This document shows, one piece after another, positions 1-11,670 of a DNA stretch of 33,939 nucleotides. Origin of the DNA: Burkholderiaceae bacterium (GTDB lineage: Bacteria; Pseudomonadota; Gammaproteobacteria; Burkholderiales; Burkholderiaceae_E). Every line of letters begins with the position of its first letter. Position 1 is the stretch's first letter. The stretch covers positions 1 through 33,939 of the forward strand of contig JANJTK010000018.1 in assembly GCA_024711155.1 (NCBI GenBank), written 5' to 3'. The notes under the pieces were generated by a model that saw only the letters and a list, made by a program, of their open reading frames with translations, ran no database searches and was not told where the DNA came from. The position numbers and the translations under genes were made by a program.

Positions 1-147
1 GTAGCGCGCGTAGCGAGTTCCGCCGCGCGACCCCGAGGCGAGCAGCGCAGGGGAGTCGGTGCGCAGCACCGACCGCCGCGGCCAGCCCGTGGCGGCGCCG
101 GGCCCTTCGGCGCGCGTCGCCCGGCGCGCGTCGCCCGGCACGCCCGC
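1..147. other. Non-coding left edge with hairpin and 14-bp tandem repeat
   Basis: No credible coding sequence is visible here. A perfect 8-bp inverted repeat (GTCGGTGC at 55-62, GCACCGAC at 66-73) has a 3-nt loop but no T-run on either side, so it is not a standard intrinsic terminator. Two exact head-to-tail copies of a 14-bp unit (GGCGCGCGTCGCCC) lie at 109-122 and 123-136, just after the stop of the DUF4870 gene in its reading direction. The hairpin could act as a terminator or mRNA 3' end for the dnaE operon; that is inference. Confidence 0.4.
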
Positions 148-504
148 TCACAGGAACTTCGTCGGGTCCACCGGCTTGTTGTCGGCCAGCGCGAGCCAGC
201 CCTTGACGATCCGGTAGATCGCCCACACGCCGACCGCCAGCAGCAGCGGGAAGCCGATCAGCACGATCATCAGCAGCCACGAGACGATCGCCCCCGCCAG
301 CGCGTACCAGAAGGTCTTGATCTGCCACTCGAAGTGGCTTGCGACCCAGGTGCCGGCGACGTCGTCGCGCTTGAGGTAGTTGACGATGATCGCGGCGATC
401 GCGGTCACCCCGATCACGCACGACACCGCATAGAGCGCATAGCAGATCGTCGCGAGCCGCTTGCCGTCGGCGGCGCGCTGGTCTTCCACAACGGTCGGTT
501 CCAT
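148..504 (-). CDS. DUF4870/Tic20-like small membrane protein
   Basis: This encodes a 118-aa integral membrane protein resembling the DUF4870 family. Three hydrophobic segments are visible: roughly residues 17-43, 64-85 and 86-102, with a short positively charged loop containing KRDD between the first and second. The C-terminus is soluble, ending DNKPVDPTKFL. The family has no firmly assigned function. The ATG at 504 is preceded by a purine-rich GGGGGAC stretch that can serve as ribosome binding site. It lies 18 nt after the stop of the AhpD-like gene on the same strand and is likely the last gene of the dnaE operon. Family assignment rests on membrane layout and overall sequence feel, not on a search. 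Confidence 0.75.
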   Translation of the reverse strand: MEPTVVEDQRAADGKRLATICYALYAVSCVIGVTAIAAIIVNYLKRDDVAGTWVASHFEWQIKTFWYALAGAIVSWLLMIVLIGFPLLLAVGVWAIYRIVKGWLALADNKPVDPTKFL

Positions 505-522
505 CGTCGTCCCCCTTGTCGT

Positions 523-1110
523 TCAGGACTTCTGGCGCGGCACGCGCCCCATCAGGTAGAACTCCGGATTCGGCATCATGCCCGACATGTTCGCCATCCG
601 GTTCGACAGCGCGAAGAACGCGGCGATGGCGCCGATGTCCCAGGCGTCCTCGTCGCTGAAGCCGTGCCGGCGCAACTCGTCGAAGTCGCCGTCCTCGATC
701 TCGCTCGAGCGCAGCGCCACCTTCATCGCGAACGCGATCATTGCGCGCTGGCGCGGGGACAGGTTCGCCTTGCGCCAGTTGGTCGCGAGCTGGTCGGCGA
801 TCAGCGGATCCTTCTGGTAGATGCGCGCGATCGCCCCGTGCGCGACCACGCAGTAGAGGCACCCGTTGGCGCCGCTCGTCGCGACCACGATCATCTCCTT
901 CTCGCCCTTCGACAACCCGCTCTCGCGCAGCATCAGCGCGTCGTGGTAGGCGAAGAACGCGCGGAACTCGTCGGGCCGGCGCGCGAGCTTCAGGAACACC
1001 GCCGGGACGAAACCCGACTTCTCCTGCACCGCGAGGATGCGATCGCGGATGTCGCCGGGCATCTCGTCGAGCGTTGCGACCGGATAGCGGTCGGCTGCCT
1101 TTTCCGTCAT
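523..1110 (-). CDS. AhpD-like peroxidase-related enzyme (carboxymuconolactone decarboxylase fold)
   Basis: This encodes a 195-aa protein of the peroxidase-related subgroup of the AhpD/CMD superfamily. The redox motif C84-L-Y-C87 with H91 (CxxCxxxH) is intact, flanked by helices typical of the fold (LSKGEKEMIVVATSGANG before, LSPRQRAMIAFAMKVAL after). Related proteins reduce peroxides through the CxxC pair; the physiological substrate here is unknown. The ATG at 1110 was chosen because it overlaps the msbA stop as ATGA (1107-1110), which suggests translational coupling. The same frame stays open far upstream through msbA, but that extension is a G+C-driven shadow with arginine-rich, non-homologous sequence. 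It is followed by the DUF4870 gene. Confidence 0.85.
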   Translation of the reverse strand: MTEKAADRYPVATLDEMPGDIRDRILAVQEKSGFVPAVFLKLARRPDEFRAFFAYHDALMLRESGLSKGEKEMIVVATSGANGCLYCVVAHGAIARIYQKDPLIADQLATNWRKANLSPRQRAMIAFAMKVALRSSEIEDGDFDELRRHGFSDEDAWDIGAIAAFFALSNRMANMSGMMPNPEFYLMGRVPRQKS

Positions 1111-2890
1111 GAATCCCCCTTGCCCGTCTGCGGATTGCCGTACTGGATGCGGTACAGGCGCGCGTAGAGCGAATCGGCGCCGAGCAGCCCGGCATGGGTG
1201 CCCTGCTCCACGACGCGCCCCTGGTCGAAGACGAGGATGCGGTCGGCGCCCTCGATGGTCGACAGGCGATGCGCGATCACGAGCGTCGTGCGCCCGCGCA
1301 TCGTGCGCTCGAGCGCGAGCTGCACCTCGCGCTCGGTCTCGGAGTCGAGTGCGGACGTCGCCTCGTCGAGCAGCAGGATCGGCGCGTCCTTGACGATCGC
1401 GCGCGCGAGCGCAAGCCGCTGTCGCTGGCCACCCGACAGGCGCGTGCCGCGCTCGCCGACCGGCGCGTCGAGACCCTGCGGCAGCGCGCGCACGACCGGC
1501 TCGAGCACGGCCGCCTCGAGCGCGGCCCAGATGCGCTCGTCGGTGACGCTGCCTTCGCTGCCGAAAGCCACGTTCGCGCGGATCGTGTCGTTGAAGAGGA
1601 TCACTTCCTGGCTCACCAGCGCGAACTGCCGGCGCAGGTCGGCCAGGCGCAGTTCGTCGAGCGGGACGCCGTCGATCGTGATGCGCCCCGCGCTCGGCTC
1701 GAGAAAGCGCGGCAGCAGGTTCATCAGCGTCGTCTTGCCGGCCCCCGACGCGCCCACCAGCGCCACGACCTCGCCGGCGCGCACGCGCAGGTCGACGTCG
1801 CGCAGCGCGTCGGACGCGGCGCCGGGGTAGCGCACCGACACGTGCTCGAACGCGAGCTCGCCGCGCGCGCGCTCGAGCCGGCGCGTGCCCCGGTCGGCCT
1901 CCTCGGGACGAGCGAGCAGGGCGAACACTGCGGCGGCCGCCGCCAGCCCGCGCTGCAGCTGCGCGTTCACGTCGGCCAGGCGCTTGAGCGGGGCGAGCAG
2001 CATCAGCATCGCGGTGATGAACGACACGAAGCCGCCCACCGTGGTCTGGTCCCCGGCCGACTGGAGCAGTGCGATCAGCACCACTACCGCGACCGCGACC
2101 GCCGCGGCGAGCTGCGTGATCGGCACCGTCGCGCTGCCGGCGACGGTGATGCGCATCGCGAAGCCGCGCAGCCGCTCGCTCGCGCGCGCGAAGACGCTCG
2201 CCTGCTCGTCGTAGCCGCCGAAGATCTTGATCACCTTGTGGCCGTGCACCGCCTGCTCGACGACGTGCGTCATCTCGGCGGTGTAGTCGAGCGTGCGCCG
2301 GTTCAACTTGCGCACGCGCCGGCTGTAGATCACGACGACCACCGCGAGAATCGGGATCAGCGCGAGCGCGATCAGCGTGAGCTTCCAGTTCAGGTACATC
2401 AGCCATCCGAGCAGCCCGGCGATCACGAGCGAGTCGCGCACCAGCACCGTGAGCGCCTGCGTGACCGCCGCCGTCACGTTGGTCACCTCGAAGACGATGC
2501 GCGAGATCAGCGTGCCGGACGCCTCGCGCTCGAAGGCCGCCGACGGCAAATGCATCGTGCGCGCGAACATCTCGCGCCGCAGGTCGACCAGCACGCGGTT
2601 CGACACCCACGCCATCGCGTAGCTGCTCGTGAACGTCGCCACCCCGCGCACCACGAAGATGCCGATCAGCCCGGCGGGCACCATCCACAGCGGAAACTCG
2701 ACGCGGGCGACGAAGCCCTGGTCGAGCAGCGGCTTCATCAGCGCCGGGAACAACGGCTCGGTCGCCGCCGCGACGATCATTCCGAGCAGCGCGGCGACGA
2801 GCCCGATCCGGTACGGCCGCGTGTAGCCGAACAGGCGCCGGTAGACCTCCCAGCTCGAGGGCGCGCCCGCGCGGCGCTGCTCAGGCGAGC

Positions 2891-2894
<4 letters not shown>
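1107..2894 (-). CDS. msbA: Lipid A/phospholipid flippase ABC transporter MsbA
   Basis: This encodes a 595-aa half-transporter with fused membrane and ATPase domains, the usual MsbA layout. It flips lipid A-core from the inner to the outer leaflet of the inner membrane. Residues 1-310 hold six predicted membrane segments. The nucleotide-binding domain shows Walker A GASGAGKTT, the Q-loop region SQEVILFNDTI, signature LSGGQRQR, Walker B ILLLDEATSALD and the switch histidine in VIAHRLST. The first codon is a TTG at 2894-2892 that overlaps the dnaE stop (TTGA, 2894-2891). The next in-frame ATG would remove the first membrane helix, so TTG is preferred. Its own stop overlaps the AhpD-like start. 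Dependence on dnaE translation is inferred from this overlap. Confidence 0.93.
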
Positions 2895-6391
<3,497 letters not shown>

Positions 6392-6394
<3 letters not shown>

Positions 6395-6425
6395 GGGTAG
6401 AATCTCCGTCCGGATTCTACCCATG
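6392..6425. promoter_or_regulatory. Palindromic divergent promoter between dnaE and EamA gene
   Basis: A perfect 13-bp inverted repeat (6392-6404 and 6413-6425) is separated by 8 nt (TCCGTCCG). The outermost three bases of each arm are the start codons of the two divergent genes: dnaE (6394, minus) and the EamA transporter (6423, plus). Each arm contains TAGAAT, a good -10 hexamer: 6398-6403 for the plus strand and 6419-6414 for the minus strand. If used, the two transcripts would start in the loop with leaders of about 13 nt. -35 elements are poor on both sides. The promoter reading is inference; the palindrome is direct. Confidence 0.55.
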
Positions 6426-7361
6426 TTCGCGCACCCCAAGGCTTCGCATCACCGCGCCGTGCTGCTGCTCGCGTTCTGCGCGCTGCTTTGGAGCACCGCC
6501 GGGGTCGTCACGCGCCATCTCGAGTTCGCCGACAGCTTCGAGGTCACGTTCTGGCGCTCGCTGTCGTGCGCGGCCGCGGTCGCGCTCGTCCTCGCGTGGC
6601 GTCACGGCGGCAACCCGTGGGCGCCGGTGCGCAGCATGGGGTGGCCGGGGCTGTTCTCCGGCGCGATGTGGGCGGTGATGTTCACCTGCTTCATGCTCGC
6701 GCTCACGCGCACCAGCGTCGCCAACACGCTGCTGGTGCTGAGCGTCGCACCGCTGCTGGCGGCGCTGGTCGGCCGCCTGTTGCTCGGCGCGCGCGTCGGC
6801 GCGGCGACCTGGGGAGCGATCGTCGCGGCGGGCGCGGGAATCGCATGGATGGCGCGCGAGAACGTCACCGCCGACGGACTCGAGGGGATGGCGATCGCCG
6901 CGGCGGTGCCGCTCGCGATGGCGCTCAACGTCGTCGTGCTCAAGCGGGCGCGCGCCGACGTCGATCTCGCGCCGGCAGTGCTGGTCGGCGCGGTGCTTTC
7001 GTGCGCGGCGACCTTCGCGCCGGCATGGCCCTTCACGGCGTCGGCGCGCGACCTCTCGCTGCTCGCCGGACTCGGCGCATTCCAGCTCGCGCTGCCGTGC
7101 TTCCTGATGATCGGCGCGGTGCGCCACCTCGCGCCGCACGAAGTGGCCCTGATCGGGCTGCTCGAAGTGGTGCTGGGCCCGGTCTGGGCCTGGCTCGGCG
7201 CCGGCGAGGCGATGAGCGCGGCGACGATCCAGGGCGGACTGATCGTGCTCGCCGCGCTCGCCGCCGACGCGCTGCTGGCACGGCGACCGGAGCTGCGCGC
7301 GGTGCCGGTCGCGAGCGGGCCCGGCGCAGCCGCCGGAACCGGCGCGAGCGGGCTACACTGA
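6423..7361 (+). CDS. EamA/DMT-superfamily transporter
   Basis: This encodes a 312-aa inner-membrane protein with about ten hydrophobic segments arranged as two EamA repeats (roughly residues 12-135 and 150-285), typical of the drug/metabolite transporter superfamily. A charged turn (WMARENVTADGLEG) separates the halves. Substrate cannot be told from sequence; relatives export amino acids, metabolites or drugs. The frame is open upstream inside dnaE, but the ATG at 6423 (MFAHPKASHHR) puts the first membrane helix at the expected place and leaves dnaE its promoter. There is no Shine-Dalgarno sequence before this start, consistent with a very short leader. The tail after residue 285 is Ala/Gly-rich. 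Confidence 0.88.
   Translation: MFAHPKASHHRAVLLLAFCALLWSTAGVVTRHLEFADSFEVTFWRSLSCAAAVALVLAWRHGGNPWAPVRSMGWPGLFSGAMWAVMFTCFMLALTRTSVANTLLVLSVAPLLAALVGRLLLGARVGAATWGAIVAAGAGIAWMARENVTADGLEGMAIAAAVPLAMALNVVVLKRARADVDLAPAVLVGAVLSCAATFAPAWPFTASARDLSLLAGLGAFQLALPCFLMIGAVRHLAPHEVALIGLLEVVLGPVWAWLGAGEAMSAATIQGGLIVLAALAADALLARRPELRAVPVASGPGAAAGTGASGLH
7354..7359 (+). promoter_or_regulatory. Possible -10 element for lipase-like gene
   Basis: TACACT, within GGGCTACACTG at the very end of the EamA gene, resembles the -10 of many G+C-rich proteobacterial promoters. It would give a leader of about 70 nt for the hydrolase gene at 7439. No convincing -35 is present, and the two genes could equally be cotranscribed. 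Confidence 0.25.
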
Positions 7362-7438
7362 GACGACCGACTGGCGGCAGGCTGCGCCGCGCCCCTCGCA
7401 CCCTTCGCGCCCGCCGAGCCACCCGCGCCGACACCACC

Positions 7439-8275
7439 ATGCAGACGCCCGAACCGTTCACGCTCGACAGTCCCGCCGGCACGCGCCTGCACGGACTGTG
7501 CTGGCGCCCGGCCAGCGGCGGCGATCCCTCGCGCACGATCGTGCTCGCGCACGGGCTCGGCGAGCACGTCGGGCGCTACGCAGCGCTCGGCGACTGGCTC
7601 GCCGCGCGCGGCTGGACGCTGCGCGGCCACGATCATCGCGGCCACGGCCGCTCGGGCGGCGCACGCGGCACGCTCGCGTCGCCACGCGAGCTGGTCGACG
7701 ATCTCGCGTTCGCGCTCGACACCGCGGCGCGACAGGCCGGCGCGGCCCCGCTGCTGCTCGGCCACAGCCTCGGGGGGCTGGTCGCGCTCGCCTGCGCGCT
7801 CGATCGCCCGGCGCTCGTCTCCGGCCTGGTGCTGTCGTCGCCCGCGCTGGCACCTGGTCTCTCCAGGTGGCAGAAGCTGCTGCTGGCCGTGATGTCGCGA
7901 CTGGCTCCCGACGTCGCGGTGTCCAACGGCCTCGATCCGTCGAAGCTCTCGCACGACGAAGAGACCGTGCGCGCCTATGTCGCCGACACGCTCGTCCACG
8001 ACCGCATCTCGGCGCGCCTCGGGCGCTTCATCGTCGACGGCGCGCGCGCGGCGCTCGCACGGGCGCCGCGGCTGTCGGTGCCGACGCTGCTGCTCTATGC
8101 CGGCGACGACCGCCTCGTCGACCCCGCCGGCAGCCGCGAGTTCGCGCGCGGTGCGCCGCCCGCGCTGCTGCATGCGCGCGAGTATCCGGGGGCGTGGCAC
8201 GAGATCTTCAACGAGACGCCCGAGCGGCGCTCCGCGGTGCTCGCCGATCTCGAGGACTGGCTCGCGCGCCGCTGA
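7439..8275 (+). CDS. Alpha/beta hydrolase, monoacylglycerol lipase / lysophospholipase type
   Basis: This encodes a 278-aa serine hydrolase of the Hydrolase_4 (monoacylglycerol lipase, PldB-like) group. The oxyanion region is HGLGEH (residues 38-43). The nucleophile elbow GHSLGG contains S110. The probable acid is D224 in AGDDRLVDP, and the base is H254 in GAWHEIFNE, a family-typical ending. Members hydrolyse monoacylglycerols or lysophospholipids in the cytoplasm or at the membrane; the substrate here is not determined. There is no signal peptide. The ATG at 7439 is the first start giving homologous sequence; the same frame is open upstream through the EamA gene but is shadow. The stop is 4 nt before gluQ, so the two are probably cotranscribed. 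Confidence 0.88.
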   Translation: MQTPEPFTLDSPAGTRLHGLCWRPASGGDPSRTIVLAHGLGEHVGRYAALGDWLAARGWTLRGHDHRGHGRSGGARGTLASPRELVDDLAFALDTAARQAGAAPLLLGHSLGGLVALACALDRPALVSGLVLSSPALAPGLSRWQKLLLAVMSRLAPDVAVSNGLDPSKLSHDEETVRAYVADTLVHDRISARLGRFIVDGARAALARAPRLSVPTLLLYAGDDRLVDPAGSREFARGAPPALLHAREYPGAWHEIFNETPERRSAVLADLEDWLARR

Positions 8276-8279
8276 AGCG

Positions 8280-9173
8280 ATGGCGCGCGCGCACGCCTAC
8301 GTCGGCCGCTTCGCTCCGTCGCCGACCGGTCCGCTCCACCAGGGCTCGCTGGTGGCCGCAATGGCGAGCTACCTGGATGCGCGCGCGCATCGGGGCCGCT
8401 GGCTGCTGCGCATCGAGGACCTCGACCCGCCGCGCGAGTTCCCCGGCGCGAGCGCCTCGATCGTCGGCACGCTCGCCCGACTCGGCTTTGCGCACGACGG
8501 GCCGGTCATGCTCCAGAGCACGCGCGACGCGGCCTATCGCGCCGCCTTCGAGCGTTTGCAGGCCGCGGGACACGTCTACCCGTGCGCATGCACGCGGCGC
8601 GAAATCGCCGACTCGGCGCCGCCGGAGGATCGCGAGCGCGCACCCGACACGGAGCGCGTCTACCCCGGCACCTGTCGCGCCGGCATGCCGCCGGGGCGCA
8701 GCGCGCGCGCCTGGCGCGTGCGCGTCGGCGACGCCCGCATCGCGTGGCGCGACCGGCTCGGCGGCGAAGCCGACGAGGCCCTCGCCGAATCGGTGGGCGA
8801 CTTCGTGCTGCGGCGGGCGGACGGCCTGTGGGCCTACCAGCTCGCGGTGGTGGTCGACGACGCGTTCCAGCAGGTGACCGACGTCGTGCGTGGCGCCGAC
8901 CTGCGCGGATCGACGGCGCGGCAGATCCACCTGCAGCGCCTGCTCGGCCTGCCGACGCCGCGCTACCTGCACCTCCCGTTGCTGCTCGACGCGCACGGGA
9001 ACAAGCTCTCGAAGCAGACCGGCGCCCCTCCGGTCGACGCTGAGCATGGCGTCGCAGCGCTGAACGCGGCGCTCGGCTTTCTCGGACTGGGGGCCATCAG
9101 CGCGCCGTCGCCGGCGCAGTTCTGGCCTGAGGCCATCGCGCGCTGGGCGCGCTCGCGCTGGAACGTCGACTGA
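8280..9173 (+). CDS. gluQ: Glutamyl-Q tRNA(Asp) synthetase
   Basis: This encodes a 297-aa GluQRS paralogue of the glutamyl-tRNA synthetase catalytic domain. It charges glutamate onto queuosine at position 34 of tRNA-Asp rather than onto a tRNA acceptor end. The class I signature is FAPSPTGPLHQGSL (11-24) and the KMSKS equivalent is KLSKQ (242-246). The zinc site typical of YadB/GluQ is present as C102-x-C104 with Y128-x3-C132. The protein lacks the anticodon-binding domain of GltX, as expected from its length. The ATG at 8280 lies 4 nt after the lipase-like gene. It converges on rhlE with a 21-nt gap that shows no clear terminator. Confidence 0.94.
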   Translation: MARAHAYVGRFAPSPTGPLHQGSLVAAMASYLDARAHRGRWLLRIEDLDPPREFPGASASIVGTLARLGFAHDGPVMLQSTRDAAYRAAFERLQAAGHVYPCACTRREIADSAPPEDRERAPDTERVYPGTCRAGMPPGRSARAWRVRVGDARIAWRDRLGGEADEALAESVGDFVLRRADGLWAYQLAVVVDDAFQQVTDVVRGADLRGSTARQIHLQRLLGLPTPRYLHLPLLLDAHGNKLSKQTGAPPVDAEHGVAALNAALGFLGLGAISAPSPAQFWPEAIARWARSRWNVD

Positions 9174-9194
9174 CGACCCGAGCGGTTGCGCCCG

Positions 9195-10652
9195 TCAGGT
9201 CTTGCGGCCGCCGCCCAGCAGCGCAGCGACCGGGCGCGCAGCCTTGCGCGGCGCGCCGGACGCGGGACGCTCCTGTGCCGAGTCCGCGGTGGTCGCTGGC
9301 GCTGCGGTCGCGCCAGCCGACGGCTCGTACGGCCGGGAGAAGAATGGATCGCTGGAGTGGCCGGCCACGGCCGGAGCGCGCGTCTCGCGCGCAGTGCGCG
9401 TCTCGCCTTCGGCGCGCCGGCGACGCGGTCCGCCGTCGCTGCGTCCTTCGCGCCCGTCGCGTCCTTCGCGTCCCTCACGCCCTTCGCGTCGCGGGCGCGC
9501 ATCGGACGTTCCGACGTCGAGCTGTTCGGGCGTCAGCTTGCGCTTGATCAGTTTCTCGATGTCGTCGAGCAGCCGCTCGTCGCTGCCGACCATCAGCGAC
9601 AGCGCGACGCCGCTCGCGCCCGCGCGACCAGTGCGGCCGATGCGGTGCACGTAGTCCTCGGCGTTGTACGGCAGGTCGTAGTTGATGACCGCCGGCAGTT
9701 CGGCGATGTCGAGGCCGCGCGCCGCGACGTCGGTGGCGACCAGCACCGCGATCTCGCCCTTCTTGAAGGCTTCCAGCGTTGCGAGCCGTTCCTGCTGGCT
9801 CTTGTCGCCGTGGATCGCAGCCGCGTTGAGCCCGTCACGCTCGAGCGGGCGCGCAAGCCGGCCGGCGCCGATCTTGGTGTTCGTGAACACGATCACCTGC
9901 GCCAGCTCGCGCTCGCGCACGAGCTTCGCGACCGCGGCGCGCTTGGCGTCGAGGTCGGCGACCCGAAAGACGAGCTGCTCGACGTTCTCGGCGGTGGCGT
10001 TGCGCCGCGCGACCTCGATCAGGACCGGGTCGTTCAGGAACGCCTCGGCGAGCTTGCGGATCTCGCCCGAGAAGGTGGCCGAGAACATCAGGTTCTGGCG
10101 GCGCGCCGGCAGCGCGTGCAGGATGCGCTGGATGTCGGGCAGGAAGCCCATGTCGAGCATCCGGTCGGCTTCGTCGAGCACCAGCATTTCGGCCTGCCCG
10201 AGAGAGACCGTCTTCTGCCCCATGTGGTCGAGCAGCCGCCCCGGGGTGGCGATCAGGATCTCGCAGCCCTGGCGCAGGGCGGCGATCTGCGGCTTGATGT
10301 CGACGCCGCCGAACACGACGGCCGACCTCAGGCCCGTGTGCTTCGCATAGTCGCGCACGTTCTCGTAGATCTGGTCGGCGAGTTCGCGGGTCGGCGCGAG
10401 GATCAGCGCCCGCACCGGGTGGCGCGCCGGCGACGCGCTCATGTTCGCGTGCGGCATCAGCCGCTGCAGGATCGGGAGCGCGAAGCCGGCCGTCTTGCCG
10501 GTGCCGGTCTGGGCTGCGCCCATCACGTCGCGCCCCTGCATGACGATCGGAATCGCCTGCGCCTGGATCGGTGTGGGTTCCCTGTAGCCGAGTTCGGTGA
10601 CTGCTCGCAGGATGGGTTCGGCGAGGCCGAAAGTATCGAAGGTGGTGCTCAA
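9195..10652 (-). CDS. rhlE: DEAD-box ATP-dependent RNA helicase RhlE
   Basis: This encodes a 485-aa helicase. The motifs run in order: Q-motif FGLAEPIL with PTPIQ, Walker [27 protein letters not shown], then in domain 2 [17 protein letters not shown] and HRIGRTGR. RhlE-type enzymes remodel rRNA and mRNA structure. The C-terminal ~110 residues are low complexity: an RREG/REGR-type repeat tract encoded around 9466-9495, then Ala/Pro-rich sequence, probably an RNA-binding tail. The start is a TTG at 10652-10650 ([10 protein letters not shown]); no in-frame ATG lies nearby, and the sequence matches the family from this point. A GGAGG is present but 19 nt upstream. Confidence 0.93.
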   Translation of the reverse strand: MSTTFDTFGLAEPILRAVTELGYREPTPIQAQAIPIVMQGRDVMGAAQTGTGKTAGFALPILQRLMPHANMSASPARHPVRALILAPTRELADQIYENVRDYAKHTGLRSAVVFGGVDIKPQIAALRQGCEILIATPGRLLDHMGQKTVSLGQAEMLVLDEADRMLDMGFLPDIQRILHALPARRQNLMFSATFSGEIRKLAEAFLNDPVLIEVARRNATAENVEQLVFRVADLDAKRAAVAKLVRERELAQVIVFTNTKIGAGRLARPLERDGLNAAAIHGDKSQQERLATLEAFKKGEIAVLVATDVAARGLDIAELPAVINYDLPYNAEDYVHRIGRTGRAGASGVALSLMVGSDERLLDDIEKLIKRKLTPEQLDVGTSDARPRREGREGREGRDGREGRSDGGPRRRRAEGETRTARETRAPAVAGHSSDPFFSRPYEPSAGATAAPATTADSAQERPASGAPRKAARPVAALLGGGRKT

Positions 10653-10711
10653 ATGGGGCCGTTCAGAGGTGCCTCCGCGGTCTGGGCGGGAGGGCAGCGG
10701 TGAAAAGCGCT

Positions 10712-10739
10712 ATTGTCCGCCTTTCGGACGACGATGCAA
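10712..10739 (-). promoter_or_regulatory. Possible rhlE promoter
   Basis: On the minus strand, TTGCAT (10739-10734) and GACAAT (10717-10712) are spaced by 16 bp, giving a plausible sigma-70 promoter with a leader of about 50 nt before the rhlE TTG. It is supported only by hexamer similarity (3 of 6 at -35). Confidence 0.35.
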
Positions 10740-10808
10740 CCTCGGGGCTGGAGGGCGCGCTCCATTGCCCGCCCCCGGCCCGATGCGGGCGAGTCGAGCC
10801 CGATTCGG

Positions 10809-10814
10809 CACAAT
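10809..10814 (+). promoter_or_regulatory. Possible -10 element for lipoprotein gene
   Basis: CACAAT, within GGCACAATG 24 nt before the ATG at 10838, resembles a -10 hexamer. It would give a leader of about 17 nt. No good -35 is seen. Confidence 0.3.
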
Positions 10815-10837
10815 GCCATCCGCAAGAGCGCAGCACG

Positions 10838-11509
10838 ATGAATCGAAGGACGCAACCCGCCCCCGCCGCGCCGATCGCCGTGGCTGGCCCGATCGCGGTG
10901 GCTGGCCCGGGCGCGCAGCGTCGCCGCGCATTCCGCGCCCGGCGCGCAATCCGGCGACTGGCGGCTGCGGCCCTGCTGGCGGCCGGCGGCGCGGGCTGCC
11001 AGTCCTTGCTGCCCGACGCCAGCGATTCGACGCAGGTCGGCTGGCACACCTTCGACGAAGCGCGCGACGCGGTCGAGGCGATCGAACCCTTCATCACCCG
11101 CAAGTCGGCCGTGGTCGCCAGCGGCTTCGACCCGCGCGTGAACCCGGCCGTGACGATCCTCACCTACCCCGAGATCGTCCAGCGCTTCGCGGCCGGCAGC
11201 GCGCTGCGTCCCGAGGAGTACGAGCCGGGCATTCGCGCCTGCCTGACGGCCGGCAAGTCGTGCAGCGGCTATGCAGTGGCGGCGCGCCGTGTGCGGCGCG
11301 ACCGGATCGGCAGCTTCTGGCTCGACTCGCTCGCGTTTCGCCGCGAGGTCGACGTCAACGGCTGGACCTTCAGCGCGCTGATCCTGTTCGTCGACGACCT
11401 GGCCGTCTACCGCACCTTCGGCGGGCAGCCCAACCTGCGCGAGAGGCAGGTCACGCGCAATCCGCTCGGCCCGCTCCAGGGCTGGGGCGAGGCGTTGCGG
11501 CCGCGTTGA
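10838..11509 (+). CDS. Putative exported lipoprotein of unknown function
   Basis: This encodes a 223-aa protein I do not recognise. The N-terminus is unusually long for a signal peptide: two copies of PIAVAG (residues 12-17 and 18-23), a run of arginines (28-40), a hydrophobic stretch LAAAALLAAG, then GAGC with C54 as the likely lipidated cysteine. The -3 residue of this lipobox is Gly rather than Leu, so lipidation is probable but not certain. The mature part contains YPEIVQRFAAGSALRPEEY, a cysteine pair near CLTAGKSC, and a C-terminal RNPLGPLQGWGEALRPR. The ATG at 10838 is preferred over a GTG at 10700 because it places the signal region correctly. It diverges from rhlE. Confidence 0.7.
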   Translation: MNRRTQPAPAAPIAVAGPIAVAGPGAQRRRAFRARRAIRRLAAAALLAAGGAGCQSLLPDASDSTQVGWHTFDEARDAVEAIEPFITRKSAVVASGFDPRVNPAVTILTYPEIVQRFAAGSALRPEEYEPGIRACLTAGKSCSGYAVAARRVRRDRIGSFWLDSLAFRREVDVNGWTFSALILFVDDLAVYRTFGGQPNLRERQVTRNPLGPLQGWGEALRPR

Positions 11510-11556
11510 GCGGCGCGCACCCAGCGGGACGGGGCGAGAAGGCCGCCTGGCCGTTT

Positions 11557-11604
11557 CCAGGTTTCCATGCTGCGCGGTTTCCAGGTCACAAACGGATCAG
11601 CCAC
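11557..11604. repeat. Left pair of 24-bp-phased CCAGGTT repeats
   Basis: GTTTCCAGGT occurs twice, with its CCAGGT core starting at 11557 and 11581, exactly 24 bp apart. The first copy continues into TTCCATGCTG. This matches the rightmost unit of the repeat cluster at 13673-13768 at 15 of 19 positions over the stretch from TTT to CATGCTG. The repeats have the same orientation at both edges of the islet. They may be att-like or operator sequences; function is unknown. Confidence 0.6.
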
Positions 11605-11612
11605 TGATATCG

Positions 11613-11641
11613 ACTTTCGCGTACCTGAGATACGCGAAAGT
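11613..11641. repeat. 11-7-11 inverted repeat, recombinase-core-like site
   Basis: A perfect inverted repeat has arms ACTTTCGCGTA (11613-11623) and TACGCGAAAGT (11631-11641) around CCTGAGA. Two 11-bp arms around a 6-8 bp spacer is the layout of tyrosine-recombinase crossover sites such as dif. It lies between the left repeat pair and the relaxase fragment, at the point where chromosomal sequence gives way to foreign sequence. The recombination role is inferred from geometry alone. The sequence is not similar to the proteobacterial dif consensus that I know. Confidence 0.5.
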
Positions 11642-11670
11642 TAGATTTCTCTTGCGGAGCTGGTTCGACA

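Noticed and set aside
523-2688. 721-aa fusion of an N-terminal domain to the AhpD-like protein
   Set aside because: The upstream part is an out-of-frame reading of msbA. The real start is the ATG at 1110 overlapping the msbA stop.
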